From contig CAWHUL010000015.1 in NCBI GenBank assembly GCA_963832365.1, positions 62,001 to 126,000 of the forward strand: a stretch of 64,000 nt of DNA, given 5' to 3'. A model generated the notes under the pieces. The model was not told where the DNA came from. It saw only the letters and a program-made list of their open reading frames with translations, and did no database searches. Positions within the stretch are counted from its first letter, which is position 1. Each line of letters begins with the position of its first letter. Positions 18,943 to 28,289 of this stretch are shown here, piece after piece. The translations under genes and the position numbers were made by a program. Source of the DNA: CAWBRT01 sp963832365 (GTDB taxonomy: Bacteria > Acidobacteriota > Terriglobia > Terriglobales > Acidobacteriaceae).

Positions 18943-20117
18943 ATGGGCCGGCTATTCGCGGTCGAGATTGTCTATCGTGGAATATTCCAGAAAACTCTGG
19001 CCAAGAACATCAGCCGCGCAATTGTTCTGGCGGCGCATGAGAGGGCAAGCCGGGCATCTCCTTCGGGCGATACGGCGACAGCCCGGAGCGCAACGGCATT
19101 CCCGCCAAGAACTTCGCCATCGTCGCCACCGACGACGAGACGCTCGAAGAGGGAAAGGCGAAGTACGAACCGAAAGAGGTGGACATCACGATCGCGGTCG
19201 ACGACACGCTCTGCAAGGGAGTGGAGTCGTGGGCCTGGTACGGATTGCAACCCATTAACCGGTTGCTCAGACCCGACGGCACGTTGATCGTTACCTCGCG
19301 CGAGAATCCCGAGACCCTCATCGGCATGGCACACCACAAGGAGTTCCCCTACCGGCTGGCCATCCTGAAGGCGATTCCGAGCTTCTCGGGCTTGTGGGTT
19401 TATAAGGACGATCACACCGATGTCCGCATTCTGGGCGCGATTGCGAAGGTCTTACCTGAGCTATTCAGCCTGGAATCGGTTCAAAAAACGATCATGGACG
19501 AGTGGAAGGATGACCTGAAGGTCGCCTCCGCGGCGCGCTCTTATGAACGTACGACGACGACCACCATTCAGCCCAACCAGGGGAACCCGGAAACGCCCTA
19601 CAGTTTCGAAATGCCGAAGTGGACGGAGATGCAGGACGGTGTGGTAATTCCCAGCATTCCTCTCGGCCACGGCTTCGAGGATCCGCAAACTCACGCGGAC
19701 GGCGGCTTCCGGCCCGAGCGCAATCCGACGTTCAAGAAGTTCAGCACCCGCACCATGCGCCCGGTGGTGGACTTCTCGACGTGTATCAAGTGCACGCTTT
19801 GCTGGCTGCAATGTCCCGACTCCTGCTTCGACGTCACTCCCGACGGTCTATATGACGCCAACATGCAAGCCTGCTGCGGCTGTGGCGTGTGCGAAGCCGT
19901 CTGCCCGGTTCCCGACTGCGTGACGATGGTCAACGAAACGGCCTTCCAGGATAACGCCAGCCAGTGGGAGGCGTGGAAGAAGGACAAAGAAGCTTACAAG
20001 GCCTGGCTCGCAACAAAGATCGAACAGCGTCCGGAGCGCTCGCACGGGTTCCGTTACCGCGGCCAGTACGAAGAGCAGGTGCCCGAAATGCTGGATATCG
20101 CCAAGGATGCCGCCTAG
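18943..20117 (+). CDS. Oxalate oxidoreductase-like gamma-delta fusion subunit, frameshifted near 19042
   Basis: Fused gamma plus delta subunit of a 2-oxoacid:ferredoxin oxidoreductase. ATG 18943 has GGAGG six bases upstream. The first frame gives VEIVYRGIFQKTLAKNISRAI and breaks at about 19042; the reading then continues as EGKPGISFGRYGDSPERNG and on to the stop at 20117. One missing base there (CATGA-GAGGGC) explains the break. The C-terminal delta part carries two [4Fe-4S] motifs, CIKCTLCWLQCP and CCGCGVCEAVCP, which pass electrons to ferredoxin. The next two genes encode alpha and beta. A gamma-delta fusion with separate alpha and beta is the layout known for Moorella oxalate oxidoreductase. 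Probably a sequencing indel rather than decay. Confidence 0.85.
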
Positions 20118-20159
20118 CCGGATTCGCCGGCTCTGGCAGGCATCAGGAGGAAAGAAGTT

Positions 20160-21386
20160 ATGGCACAATTGGCAGTCGTCGCACAGCAACCAACCGGCGA
20201 ACATACTGCCCTGATCACCGGCAGCGAAGCAATTGCGGTCGCCTGCAAACTTGCGGACGTAGACGTGATCACGGCTTATCCTATCCGCCCCTACGACACG
20301 GTGATGCAGTACGTCGCCAAGCTCGTGGCCAACGGAGAGATGGATTGCGAATACATCGTGGCGGAAAGCGAACATTCGCAGTTCGAGATCGTGAAACATG
20401 CCTCCGCCGTCGGCGCGCGCGTCTTTTGCGGCAGCAGCGGCGTGGGTTGGATGTACGCCTTTGAAGCGCTGACCGTTACGCCGGCTCTGCGCATTCCCAT
20501 GGTCGCCATGGTCGGCAATCGCGCCTTGGACGATCCCGGCGCGTTCGGCGTCGAGCACAATGACGCGCTTGCCGTACGCGATCTTGGTTGGCAACTGGTG
20601 TGGGTAGACAATGCGCAGGAGGCTCTCGACACGGCGCTGATCGCGTACCGTGTCGCCGAGGACCGCCGCATCTTTCTGCCGTGCGCCATTAGTTGCGATG
20701 GCGCTTTTCTTACTCACTCGCAAGGGCTGGTTAAGATCCCGCCGCGGGAACAGGTCGACGCCTTCCTGCCGCGCTATAACCGTGCCGATCTGCTGCTCCA
20801 CCCCGACAATCCCATCACCGTGGCACCTCAGGCAAACGAGGACTGGCTGATGGAGATCCGCCGTCAGAACGCTGCCGCGATGGAACGTTCGTCGGGCGTT
20901 ATCCGCGAGGCCTATGAGGAGTTTGCGCGGATCTTCGGGCGAGACTACGGAAATCCGTTCTTCGAGGAGTATCAGACCGACGATGCCGACGTGGTGCTGA
21001 TGGGCATGGGAACGCTTTCCACTCCGGTCAAAGTGGCTATTCGGCAAATGCGCCACGAAGGAAAGAAAGTGGGCTTTGTGCGCCTGCGGTGGTTCCGCCC
21101 GTTCGCCGCCGAGGAGATAGCCAAGTGCCTTGGTCGATTCTCCGCCGTTGGTGTCATCGACCGCGACTTCTCCTTTGGGTCGCCCTACATGAGCGGAGTG
21201 CTTGCTACCGAGATTCGTGGCGCAATGTTCTCGGCACCGGGGCCGAAACTGCCCGTGTTGGGTTTCATCTGCGGCCTCGGAGGACGCGAGGTGACCGTCC
21301 CGGACGTAGAAAAGAATGTCCGATATTACCTATCAGGCCGCGGAAGGAATATCGCAGCCGCTGACGCAATGGATCGGCTTGCGTGA
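20160..21386 (+). CDS. Oxalate oxidoreductase-like alpha subunit
   Basis: 408-residue alpha subunit of a thiamine-diphosphate 2-oxoacid:ferredoxin oxidoreductase. Pyruvate-type enzymes carry YPITP at the substrate site; here it is YPIRP (Y40, R43), and further on NRALDDPGAF (R121, D124, F129). These positions match Y28, R31, R109, D112 and F117 of Moorella oxalate oxidoreductase as I remember them, all with a constant offset of 12. That strongly favours oxalate over pyruvate: oxalate + oxidised ferredoxin -> 2 CO2 + reduced ferredoxin, without CoA. ATG 20160 has AGGAGG nine bases upstream. Sits between the gamma-delta and beta genes. Confidence 0.88.
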   Translation: MAQLAVVAQQPTGEHTALITGSEAIAVACKLADVDVITAYPIRPYDTVMQYVAKLVANGEMDCEYIVAESEHSQFEIVKHASAVGARVFCGSSGVGWMYAFEALTVTPALRIPMVAMVGNRALDDPGAFGVEHNDALAVRDLGWQLVWVDNAQEALDTALIAYRVAEDRRIFLPCAISCDGAFLTHSQGLVKIPPREQVDAFLPRYNRADLLLHPDNPITVAPQANEDWLMEIRRQNAAAMERSSGVIREAYEEFARIFGRDYGNPFFEEYQTDDADVVLMGMGTLSTPVKVAIRQMRHEGKKVGFVRLRWFRPFAAEEIAKCLGRFSAVGVIDRDFSFGSPYMSGVLATEIRGAMFSAPGPKLPVLGFICGLGGREVTVPDVEKNVRYYLSGRGRNIAAADAMDRLA

Positions 21387-21431
21387 GTAACGTCATGCGA
21401 CGCCGCAGCCGGCAGAAAGGATGCGCAAGAA

Positions 21432-22461
21432 ATGAGCACGCTTGTAAACATTGATCCCACTCAGAAACTGGACCCCTTCAAGAGCGTAAAGAAGCTTCCG
21501 CTGGAGGAGTACTTCACATCGGGGCACCGGACATGCCAGGGCTGCGAGTCGGCACTGGTGATGAAGATGATGGCAAAAGCGGCGGGCCCGAGAACAATTG
21601 TCCTCGGCAGCACCGGTTGCATGTACGTGGCGAACACAACGTACTACAGCACGTCCTGGGTTCTCCCCTGGATGCACACGCAACTGGGCAGCAGCGGTTC
21701 GGCCGCGCTGGGCACCGCGGCGGGATTGAAGGCGTTGATGCGCAAAGGCAAGATGAAAAATGAACCCATCAACGTGATTGCCTTCTGCGGCGACGGAGGC
21801 GGAGCGGACATGGGGTTGTCGGCCATCTCCGCCGCTCTGACCCATCCCGATTACAACCTCCTGATCCTGATGTACGACAACGAATCGTACGCCAATACGG
21901 ATATTCAGCTTTCCGGCAGCACGCCTTATGGTGCGCATACCACCTTCAGCCCTCCCGGCAAAATGAAACGCATCATGCATCATCGCTGGAAGAAGAACAT
22001 GGCGGGAATGATGGCGGCCGGTCACCCGACGTGCAAATACGTCGCTACGGTTTGCATGTCCTACGGTTTGCATGCCATGAACACCGTCCGCAAGGCGCTG
22101 GCGATCGGCGGCCCCACTTTCATTCACTCGCTCGATCCCTGCCCGAAAGGCTGGGATTACGACCCCATGATCTCGCATGAACTCGGGCGAACTGGCGGTT
22201 AACACCGGGGTCTGGCCGTTGTATGAAGTTAAAGAAGGCGTCCTGAAGCTTACCGGCAGGACAGATTTGATCGCGAGGGGCAAAATCAAACGGCAGCCCG
22301 TTCGAGACTACTTGCTGAAACAGGGAAGGTTCGCGCATTTCATCGAAGAGGATATCGAGTACTTCCAGAGCAAGGTGGACGAAATGTGGGAGAAGTGGCT
22401 GGTTCCGGGCGTTATTCCTTTCCGTAAGGAGGTTGAAGGAGAGGACGAAAAGGCCGCTTAA
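21432..22461 (+). CDS. Oxalate oxidoreductase-like beta subunit (TPP-binding), frameshifted near 22187
   Basis: Thiamine-diphosphate-binding beta subunit. Motifs: cluster cysteines HRTCQGCES and GSTGCM, the TPP/Mg motif CGDGGGADMG...YDNESYANTD, and CPKGWDYD for the last cluster ligand. The frame from 21432 ends prematurely after ISHELGRTGG at 22202. The true C-terminus (GELAVNTGVWPLYEVKEG...) follows in another frame to 22461. One surplus G in the GGG at about 22185 accounts for this. Restored length is about 343 residues, slightly longer than the Moorella subunit. AAAGGA lies about ten bases before the start. Confidence 0.86.
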
Positions 22462-22599
22462 ACTATCGCTGCTTAATCTACGTCCCTCGGGACAACGCGG
22501 AATCGTGTGTTCCCATCTCTCTCTGCTCATGCGGGTGGCGCAGGGATGAGATACGGATTGTCGAGTCGAAGCGAAAGGCCACCCCGGGGAGTTTAGATC

Positions 22600-23940
22600 A
22601 TGGCTACCTCTGTTCGCGAGGTTCCTCTGAACCCGCGCGTGGTGAATCGCTGGGTGCAGTTGCTGGCTGGCATCGTTGCCATGATGGCAATTGCCAACCT
22701 GCAGTACGCTTGGACCTTATTTACAAAACCTCTCACCGTTAGCCTGCACACGACGCTCGCGGCGGTGCAGGTTGCTTTTGCCGCGTTCGTTCTGGCGGAG
22801 ACCTGGCTGGTGCCGTTCGAAGGTTATCTGGTCGACCGGATTGGGCCGCGGGTGATGATCGCAATAGGTGGCGTGCTGGTCGGGATCGGTTGGATAGGAG
22901 CCGGCCGGGCTCTGAGCGTGCGGGAACTCATCGTTTACTACACGCTGGGCGGTGTCGGCGCAGGCGTCGTTTACGGCGGGACAATCGGCAATGCGCTGAA
23001 ATGGTTCCCCGACTATCGTGGCCTGTGCGTGGGGCTCACCGCCGGCGCCTACGGTGTTGGCACTGCGCTGACGGTCGCGCCCATTGCCAAGATGATAAAG
23101 ACATCGGGTTATGCGCACACGCTCGTGACTTGGGGAATCATTCAGGGCATCGTTGTGCTGGTCGCGGCGGCTTTCATCGTAAGACCGCCGGAAGGCTGGT
23201 CACCCCCAGGGTGGGAAGAAAAGAAGGCCCTGCTACAGGCCCGCAACGTGCACGCCGCCGCTATCGATTGCACGCCGGCGGAAATGGTGCGCACCGGATC
23301 TTTCTGGCTCATTTATGTAATGATGACCATCCTCGCCTTTGGCGGCCTGGTGGTCACCGCCCAGCTCAGCCCCATAGCCACCTACTATCACGTCGACAAG
23401 GTGATTGTCGCGTTCGGCATGACGGCGCTGGTGCTGGCCATTGAGGTGAATCGGGTTTTGAACGGGCTCACACGCCCCTTCTGGGGTTGGGTTTCAGACC
23501 ACATTGGCCGCGAAACTACCATGTTCATAGCCTTCATGCTGGAGGCTATCGCGGTGTTCCTGCTGCTCCAGTTCATCTCCAGGCCCGTCTGGTTTATCCT
23601 GCTCTCCGGGCTCGCGTTCTTCGCCTGGGGCGAGATTTTCTCGCTGTTCCCGGCGATCACCGGCGACTTGTTTGGCAAGACCTGGGCGACAACGAACTAC
23701 GGAATTGTTTACACGGCAAAAGGGGTCGCATCCATTTTTGCCGGTCCGGTGGCGGCGCTCGCCAGTGCCAAGACCGGCTCGTGGGTGCCCATCTTCTGGG
23801 TGATGATCGCCTGCGATGTCGTGGCCGCGTTCATGGCTCTGCTATGGCTCAAACCGCTGGCAGCAAAAACCATCCAACGCCAGCGCGAGGAGATAACGCG
23901 CAGAGAGGCCGCAGTGCGCCTGACGCGAGACGCGGCATAA
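22600..23940 (+). CDS. oxlT: Oxalate/formate antiporter family MFS transporter (OxlT-like)
   Basis: 446-residue, 12-helix major facilitator protein. It aligns by eye with OxlT of Oxalobacter over long stretches (YAWTLFTKPL, GAGVVYGG, YGVGTAL). The two substrate-binding charges of OxlT are kept: R292 in TRPFWGWVSD (OxlT R272) and K374 in TAKGVASIF (OxlT K355). This supports transport of oxalate, classically in exchange for formate. ATG 22600 has GGGGAG eight bases upstream. Lies 139 bases after the oxalate oxidoreductase beta gene on the same strand. Inner membrane. Confidence 0.9.
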   Translation: MATSVREVPLNPRVVNRWVQLLAGIVAMMAIANLQYAWTLFTKPLTVSLHTTLAAVQVAFAAFVLAETWLVPFEGYLVDRIGPRVMIAIGGVLVGIGWIGAGRALSVRELIVYYTLGGVGAGVVYGGTIGNALKWFPDYRGLCVGLTAGAYGVGTALTVAPIAKMIKTSGYAHTLVTWGIIQGIVVLVAAAFIVRPPEGWSPPGWEEKKALLQARNVHAAAIDCTPAEMVRTGSFWLIYVMMTILAFGGLVVTAQLSPIATYYHVDKVIVAFGMTALVLAIEVNRVLNGLTRPFWGWVSDHIGRETTMFIAFMLEAIAVFLLLQFISRPVWFILLSGLAFFAWGEIFSLFPAITGDLFGKTWATTNYGIVYTAKGVASIFAGPVAALASAKTGSWVPIFWVMIACDVVAAFMALLWLKPLAAKTIQRQREEITRREAAVRLTRDAA

Positions 23941-24275
23941 TCGGAAAACCGCGGGGCTCCTCTCAGCAGGCTGAGGCTGGTAGCGCGAACCACGAGCCTC
24001 GGTCCTATACCCGCATATTGCCGCCTGACCGACAACATGAAACCGGTCGTGTTGGAGTCCGAGCAGCGTTCGCCGTGGTTCCCGCTGTTGGCAAAAAATG
24101 GTGCTTGAGACCTATGCCGATTCAATGGCGAGTCCGGGAACAGGCTCTTTCGTGTACCCTGCTCCACCTGCCGCTTTTGAATTGATATCCAACTTCTGAC
24201 GCTTGTTTTGCAACTCACAAACTAAACACTCTGGCTTTGGTAACCCGGGCCGGAAGTACAGGAGAACGGCCTGGG

Positions 24276-25784
24276 ATGAAACCTGCGGTCACTTTATGCG
24301 ATCTATTACAGCGCGGCGACGGTGAGAGCACCGCGATTATTGTTCCGGAGCTGGATATCCGGATCACCTATGATTCTCTCAGGCAGCAAGTCCTGGCGAT
24401 GGCCGATGCTCTGGCTAGCGCGGGGATCCGCCGCGGCGATCGGGTGGCAATGGCGCTGCCGAACGGTTTGCCGGCAATTGTCACGTTTCTGGCAGCCTCT
24501 CTCGTCGGGACCGCCGCACCGCTGAACCCCGGCTATCGATGCGAGGAGTTCGAGTTTTTCCTGAAGGACACCGCTGCCCGTCTGCTGATCTGCCCCGCGC
24601 ATGGCGCCGAAGAGGCACGGCGAGCCGCTGGAAGTGGGATTCCAGTGCTCACAGTGACGCAGGGCGGAGATGGGGTGGTCTCCCTGGAAGGTGCTCCGAA
24701 TCGCGTCTCGGCAACCTCGCCCTCAGCCGAGGACGTTGCATTGATTCTGCACACGAGCGGAAGCACAGGACAGCCAAAGCGTGTACCCCTTCAACACGCG
24801 AACCTGACAGTATCGGCCGCGAACATCGCGGACGCCTACGCGCTTACCCCCAACGATGTTGCTCTGTGCGTTATGCCGCTATTCCACATCCACGGGTTGG
24901 TGGCCTCAACGCTGGCACCACTATTTTCCGGCGGCACCGTTGTGGTTCCAACAAAGTTCAATCCGCTGGCTTTCTGGCGCATGGTTCGGGAGTATCGCCT
25001 GACTTGGTACACCGCCGTGCCTACCATTCATCAGCTCCTGTTGGAGAGAGCCTCCCGCGTCGAGAGCTCGCTGCGACCTGGGACTTTACGATTCGTCCGC
25101 TCGGCGAGTACACATCTATCTCCGGAAGTCATGCACCAGGTGGAGGAAGTGTTTGGCGTCCCGATGATCGAAGCCTATGGAATGACGGAAGCAGCGCACC
25201 AGATGGCTTCGAACCCCCTACCTCCTCGGCTCCGCAGGCCAGGGTCGGTCGGACCGGCGGCTGGCTCCGTCCGAATCAGCATCATGGACGAGCAGGGCAA
25301 CCATCTTGAAGCGGGCGAGAGAGGCGAAGTTGTCATTCAGGGGCCAAACGTTTTTCTGGGTTACGAGAACAACCCCGAGGCGAACGCCAAGTCGTTTGCG
25401 AGCGGGTGGTTTCGTACCGGAGATCAAGGATTCCTGGATGCTGACCGTTACCTGCATCTAACCGCCCGGCTCAAGGAGTTGATAAACCGGGCAGGCGAGA
25501 AGATCGCTCCACACCAGATCGACCAAGTCCTGCTTAAGCACCCTGCAATCGCAGAGGCGGTCACATTCGGGTTCCCGCACCCTGTGTTGGGGGAAGAGGT
25601 TGCCGCGGCAGTCGTCCTGCGCGAGCCAGAGAGTGAATCAGCCATACTGAAACACTGCCGGGAGCATCTGGCGGCCTTTGAATCGCCAAAGAAAGTGCAC
25701 ATCGTCGAGCGCATACCACGTACGGCCACTGGAAAGATTCAACGCGGCGCGGTGGCCGCTGCAATTCTTGGTGATGTGGCATGA
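24276..25784 (+). CDS. Oxalate-CoA ligase-like AMP-forming synthetase
   Basis: Acyl-adenylate synthetase of about 502 residues. It follows plant/yeast oxalyl-CoA synthetase (Arabidopsis AAE3, yeast Pcs60) closely: LHTSGSTGQPKRVPL (P-loop), LTWYTAVPTIHQLL, EAYGMTEAAHQMASNPLPP and the final TGKIQRGAVA. Reaction: oxalate + ATP + CoA -> oxalyl-CoA + AMP + PPi. ATG 24276 is preferred (AGGAGA about ten bases upstream); TTG 24237 would add 13 residues. Its stop overlaps the next gene by four bases (ATGA), so the two products are probably made together. Substrate assignment rests on similarity and context, not a diagnostic residue. Confidence 0.85.
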   Translation: MKPAVTLCDLLQRGDGESTAIIVPELDIRITYDSLRQQVLAMADALASAGIRRGDRVAMALPNGLPAIVTFLAASLVGTAAPLNPGYRCEEFEFFLKDTAARLLICPAHGAEEARRAAGSGIPVLTVTQGGDGVVSLEGAPNRVSATSPSAEDVALILHTSGSTGQPKRVPLQHANLTVSAANIADAYALTPNDVALCVMPLFHIHGLVASTLAPLFSGGTVVVPTKFNPLAFWRMVREYRLTWYTAVPTIHQLLLERASRVESSLRPGTLRFVRSASTHLSPEVMHQVEEVFGVPMIEAYGMTEAAHQMASNPLPPRLRRPGSVGPAAGSVRISIMDEQGNHLEAGERGEVVIQGPNVFLGYENNPEANAKSFASGWFRTGDQGFLDADRYLHLTARLKELINRAGEKIAPHQIDQVLLKHPAIAEAVTFGFPHPVLGEEVAAAVVLREPESESAILKHCREHLAAFESPKKVHIVERIPRTATGKIQRGAVAAAILGDVA

Positions 25785-26776
25785 AGTTCCTGATCGCGGG
25801 TGCCGGCGCCATTGGAGCTTACATTGGTGCGCGTATGGCGCGCGCGGAACTGGATGTCACGTTATTTGCGCGCGGGCCGCATCTTCGGGCCATGCAAGAA
25901 CATGGGATTCGAGTGCAGAGCATCGATGGAGACTTTGAAGCTCAGCCGAAAGTCTCTGGCAACCTCGACGAAATTGGCCCAGTGGATGTTGTTCTGCTCA
26001 CGGTTAAGGCACACAGCCTGCCGCAACTTGCTCCGCAACTGCGGCCCGTCCTCGCTGACGATACAACCGTAGTCACAATGCAAAACGGCGTTCCCTGGTG
26101 GTACTTCCAGGGCTGTGCCGGCCAACACGAAGGAATGCGGCTGGAACGGGTCGATCCGGGCGGAGTGGTTTCCGCGGCCATCGAACCCCGCCGCGTGGTT
26201 GGCTCTCTGGCTTATTTTGCGACCGAGATATTAAGACCTGGAGTGATCCGGCACGACGAAGGCAACCGAATTTCGTTGGGTGAACCCGATGGGACGCGGT
26301 CGGAACGCTGCCGCCGGATTGCGGAAACCCTGATTGGCGCCGGACTTCGTTGTCCCATCACGACGCGGATTCGCCATGACATCTGGGTGAAGATCCTCGG
26401 GAACGTTGCTTTCAATCCAATCAGCGCGCTGACGGGTGCCACGATGATTCAAATGGTGCGTGACCCGGAGGTGTCAGCGCTCGTCCGGAATGTTATGCAG
26501 GAAGCGGAAATGGTGGCCTCCCGCTTGGGCATGGAATTGCCGATCTCTATTGAACAGCGGATCGCCGGCGTCGAAAAGGTTGGCGAACATAAGACCTCGA
26601 TGCTTCAGGACCTTGAGGCGGGACGCCCGTTGGAGCTTGAAGCGGTGGTAGGTGCGGTACTTGAGTTGGGAGAGCGTTTGAGTGTCCCTATGCCACACAC
26701 GCGTACGGTGTATGCCTGCACAAAGATGCTCTCGGATTGTCGACGGTTCGGTATGCAATCTTCTCATGTAACCTGA
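25781..26776 (+). CDS. PanE/ApbA family reductase, probable oxalyl-CoA reductase
   Basis: 331-residue NAD(P)H-dependent reductase of the ketopantoate reductase family: Rossmann motif GAGAIGAYIGARMA at the start, LLTVKAHSL with the first catalytic Lys region, and VKILGNVAFNPISALTG with the second Lys/Asn. Ketopantoate reduction is the textbook role. However, in Methylobacterium extorquens a PanE paralogue (PanE2) reduces oxalyl-CoA to glyoxylate. Here the gene is translationally coupled (ATGA) to an oxalate-CoA ligase inside an oxalate island, so oxalyl-CoA reductase is the better reading (inference). No pantothenate genes are nearby. Confidence 0.82.
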   Translation: MKFLIAGAGAIGAYIGARMARAELDVTLFARGPHLRAMQEHGIRVQSIDGDFEAQPKVSGNLDEIGPVDVVLLTVKAHSLPQLAPQLRPVLADDTTVVTMQNGVPWWYFQGCAGQHEGMRLERVDPGGVVSAAIEPRRVVGSLAYFATEILRPGVIRHDEGNRISLGEPDGTRSERCRRIAETLIGAGLRCPITTRIRHDIWVKILGNVAFNPISALTGATMIQMVRDPEVSALVRNVMQEAEMVASRLGMELPISIEQRIAGVEKVGEHKTSMLQDLEAGRPLELEAVVGAVLELGERLSVPMPHTRTVYACTKMLSDCRRFGMQSSHVT

Positions 26777-26809
26777 GGTGGAGTTTGCGAACCTGCCAGG
26801 AGGCGAAGC

Positions 26810-28198
26810 GTGCTCAATGCTCGAATTGCGCAAACGCCAACGCTGCAAGATCTGGTCCGTGCTGAAAGATGGGCGGACGCTCTCTCCACCCTTGAGAACC
26901 TGCATCCCTCGGATGCGGCTTTCTCTTTTGCTCAGCTCTCCCAACGGCATCAGCGCAGTCTCTTCAAGCTGCTGTCCCCTCCGGTGGCCGCCGCCGTCCT
27001 GCCATATCTTCCTTATTACGACCAATTTGTCCTGCTGCATCTGAGGCCGCGCGATGAGATGCTCCGGATCGTCGACGGCATGGAGCCGGACGACCGCATG
27101 CGCCTTCTGGACGAGCTGCCGGAGGCCTCATGGCAAAAGCTGGTGAAGGAACTGACCGCCGCTGAACGTGCGGTAACTGAGCGATTTGCGGAATACGGAC
27201 CGAATCTGGCCGGGCGCTACGTAACCCCGGAATATATCTCATTGCGGGCCAGCATGAGCTCCGCCGAGGCACTTTCGGAAATACGACGAAACGGCCGCGG
27301 CAAGGAGACTCTCAATCTCGTTTACATCGTTGGGTCCGACGGAACATTGATAGACGAACTGAAGCTTTCCTCGCTGGTGATGGCCGATCCCCAACAACCT
27401 GTTTGCGAGATTTCCGATGACGTGCTGGTGATGGTTAAGGATTCCGATACGCTTGACGATGCCCTCGCGCTGTTTGAGAAGTACGATCGTGTGGCGCTGC
27501 CGGTGGTGGACGCAAACCGGAAAATGCTCGGCATCCTTACCTTCGATGATGTGATGGATATTGCCCGGGTAGCGGCGACGCGAGAGATCCAGAAATTCGG
27601 TGGAATGGAGGCCCTCGAAGCGCCTTACTTCAGCGTGCGGTTCCGGGGAATGCTGCGCAAGCGGGGCGGCTGGCTGGCGCTTCTGTTCCTCGGCGAGATG
27701 CTTACAGCAACGGCGATGAGCCATTTCGAAGGCGAGATCGCAAAGGCCGTTGTGCTTGCGCTCTTTGTCCCGCTCATCATTAGTAGCGGGGGGAATTCCG
27801 GTTCCCAGGCGACGTCGTTGCTTATCCGCTCCCTCGCGCTGCGCGAGGTGGGCATCCGTGACTGGTGGAAGGTGTGTGCGCGTGAGATTTTTCTTGGCTT
27901 GAGCCTGGGCGCATTCCTCGGGGCGATCGGATTCGTCCGTATCGTGCTGTGGGAGTGGTTGCATTTCACAAACTACGGACCGCATTACCTGCTGGTCGCG
28001 ATCACTGTCTGGTTGAGTTTGATCGGGGTTGTCGGATTCGGCACCATCGCCGGTAGCATGCTGCCGTTTATCTTGCGCCGCTTTGGCGCCGATCCGGCCA
28101 CCAGCTCTGCCCCACTTGTGGCTACCCTGGTTGATGTCACCGGCCTGATCATCTACTTTACGACTGCGCGCATCGTTTTGCAGGGCGCGCTGTTTTGA
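26810..28198 (+). CDS. mgtE: Magnesium transporter MgtE
   Basis: 462-residue Mg2+ channel: N-terminal helical MgtE_N domain (about 1-130), a CBS domain pair (about 140-265, DDALALFEKYDRVALPVVD), and five C-terminal helices with the family pore/loop segment LIISSGGNSGSQATSLLIRSLAL. GTG start at 26810 with AGGAGG about five bases upstream. It follows the PanE-like gene by 33 bases on the same strand, so it may be the last gene of the oxalate operon. CBS domains normally close the channel when cytosolic Mg2+ is high. Confidence 0.92.
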   Translation: MLNARIAQTPTLQDLVRAERWADALSTLENLHPSDAAFSFAQLSQRHQRSLFKLLSPPVAAAVLPYLPYYDQFVLLHLRPRDEMLRIVDGMEPDDRMRLLDELPEASWQKLVKELTAAERAVTERFAEYGPNLAGRYVTPEYISLRASMSSAEALSEIRRNGRGKETLNLVYIVGSDGTLIDELKLSSLVMADPQQPVCEISDDVLVMVKDSDTLDDALALFEKYDRVALPVVDANRKMLGILTFDDVMDIARVAATREIQKFGGMEALEAPYFSVRFRGMLRKRGGWLALLFLGEMLTATAMSHFEGEIAKAVVLALFVPLIISSGGNSGSQATSLLIRSLALREVGIRDWWKVCAREIFLGLSLGAFLGAIGFVRIVLWEWLHFTNYGPHYLLVAITVWLSLIGVVGFGTIAGSMLPFILRRFGADPATSSAPLVATLVDVTGLIIYFTTARIVLQGALF

Positions 28199-28289
28199 CG
28201 AGTGATCAAATATGGGACCTGCCCGATCCAGCGTCCAAATTACTTCGGGTTAGTGTGGCGTCCCAAAGTTCGCGCAATAACCCTTGAGG

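Noticed and set aside
20160..22461. Calling the oxidoreductase pyruvate:ferredoxin oxidoreductase
   Set aside because: The substrate-site Thr of pyruvate enzymes is Arg here, with the full oxalate-type residue set, and the neighbours are oxalate genes.
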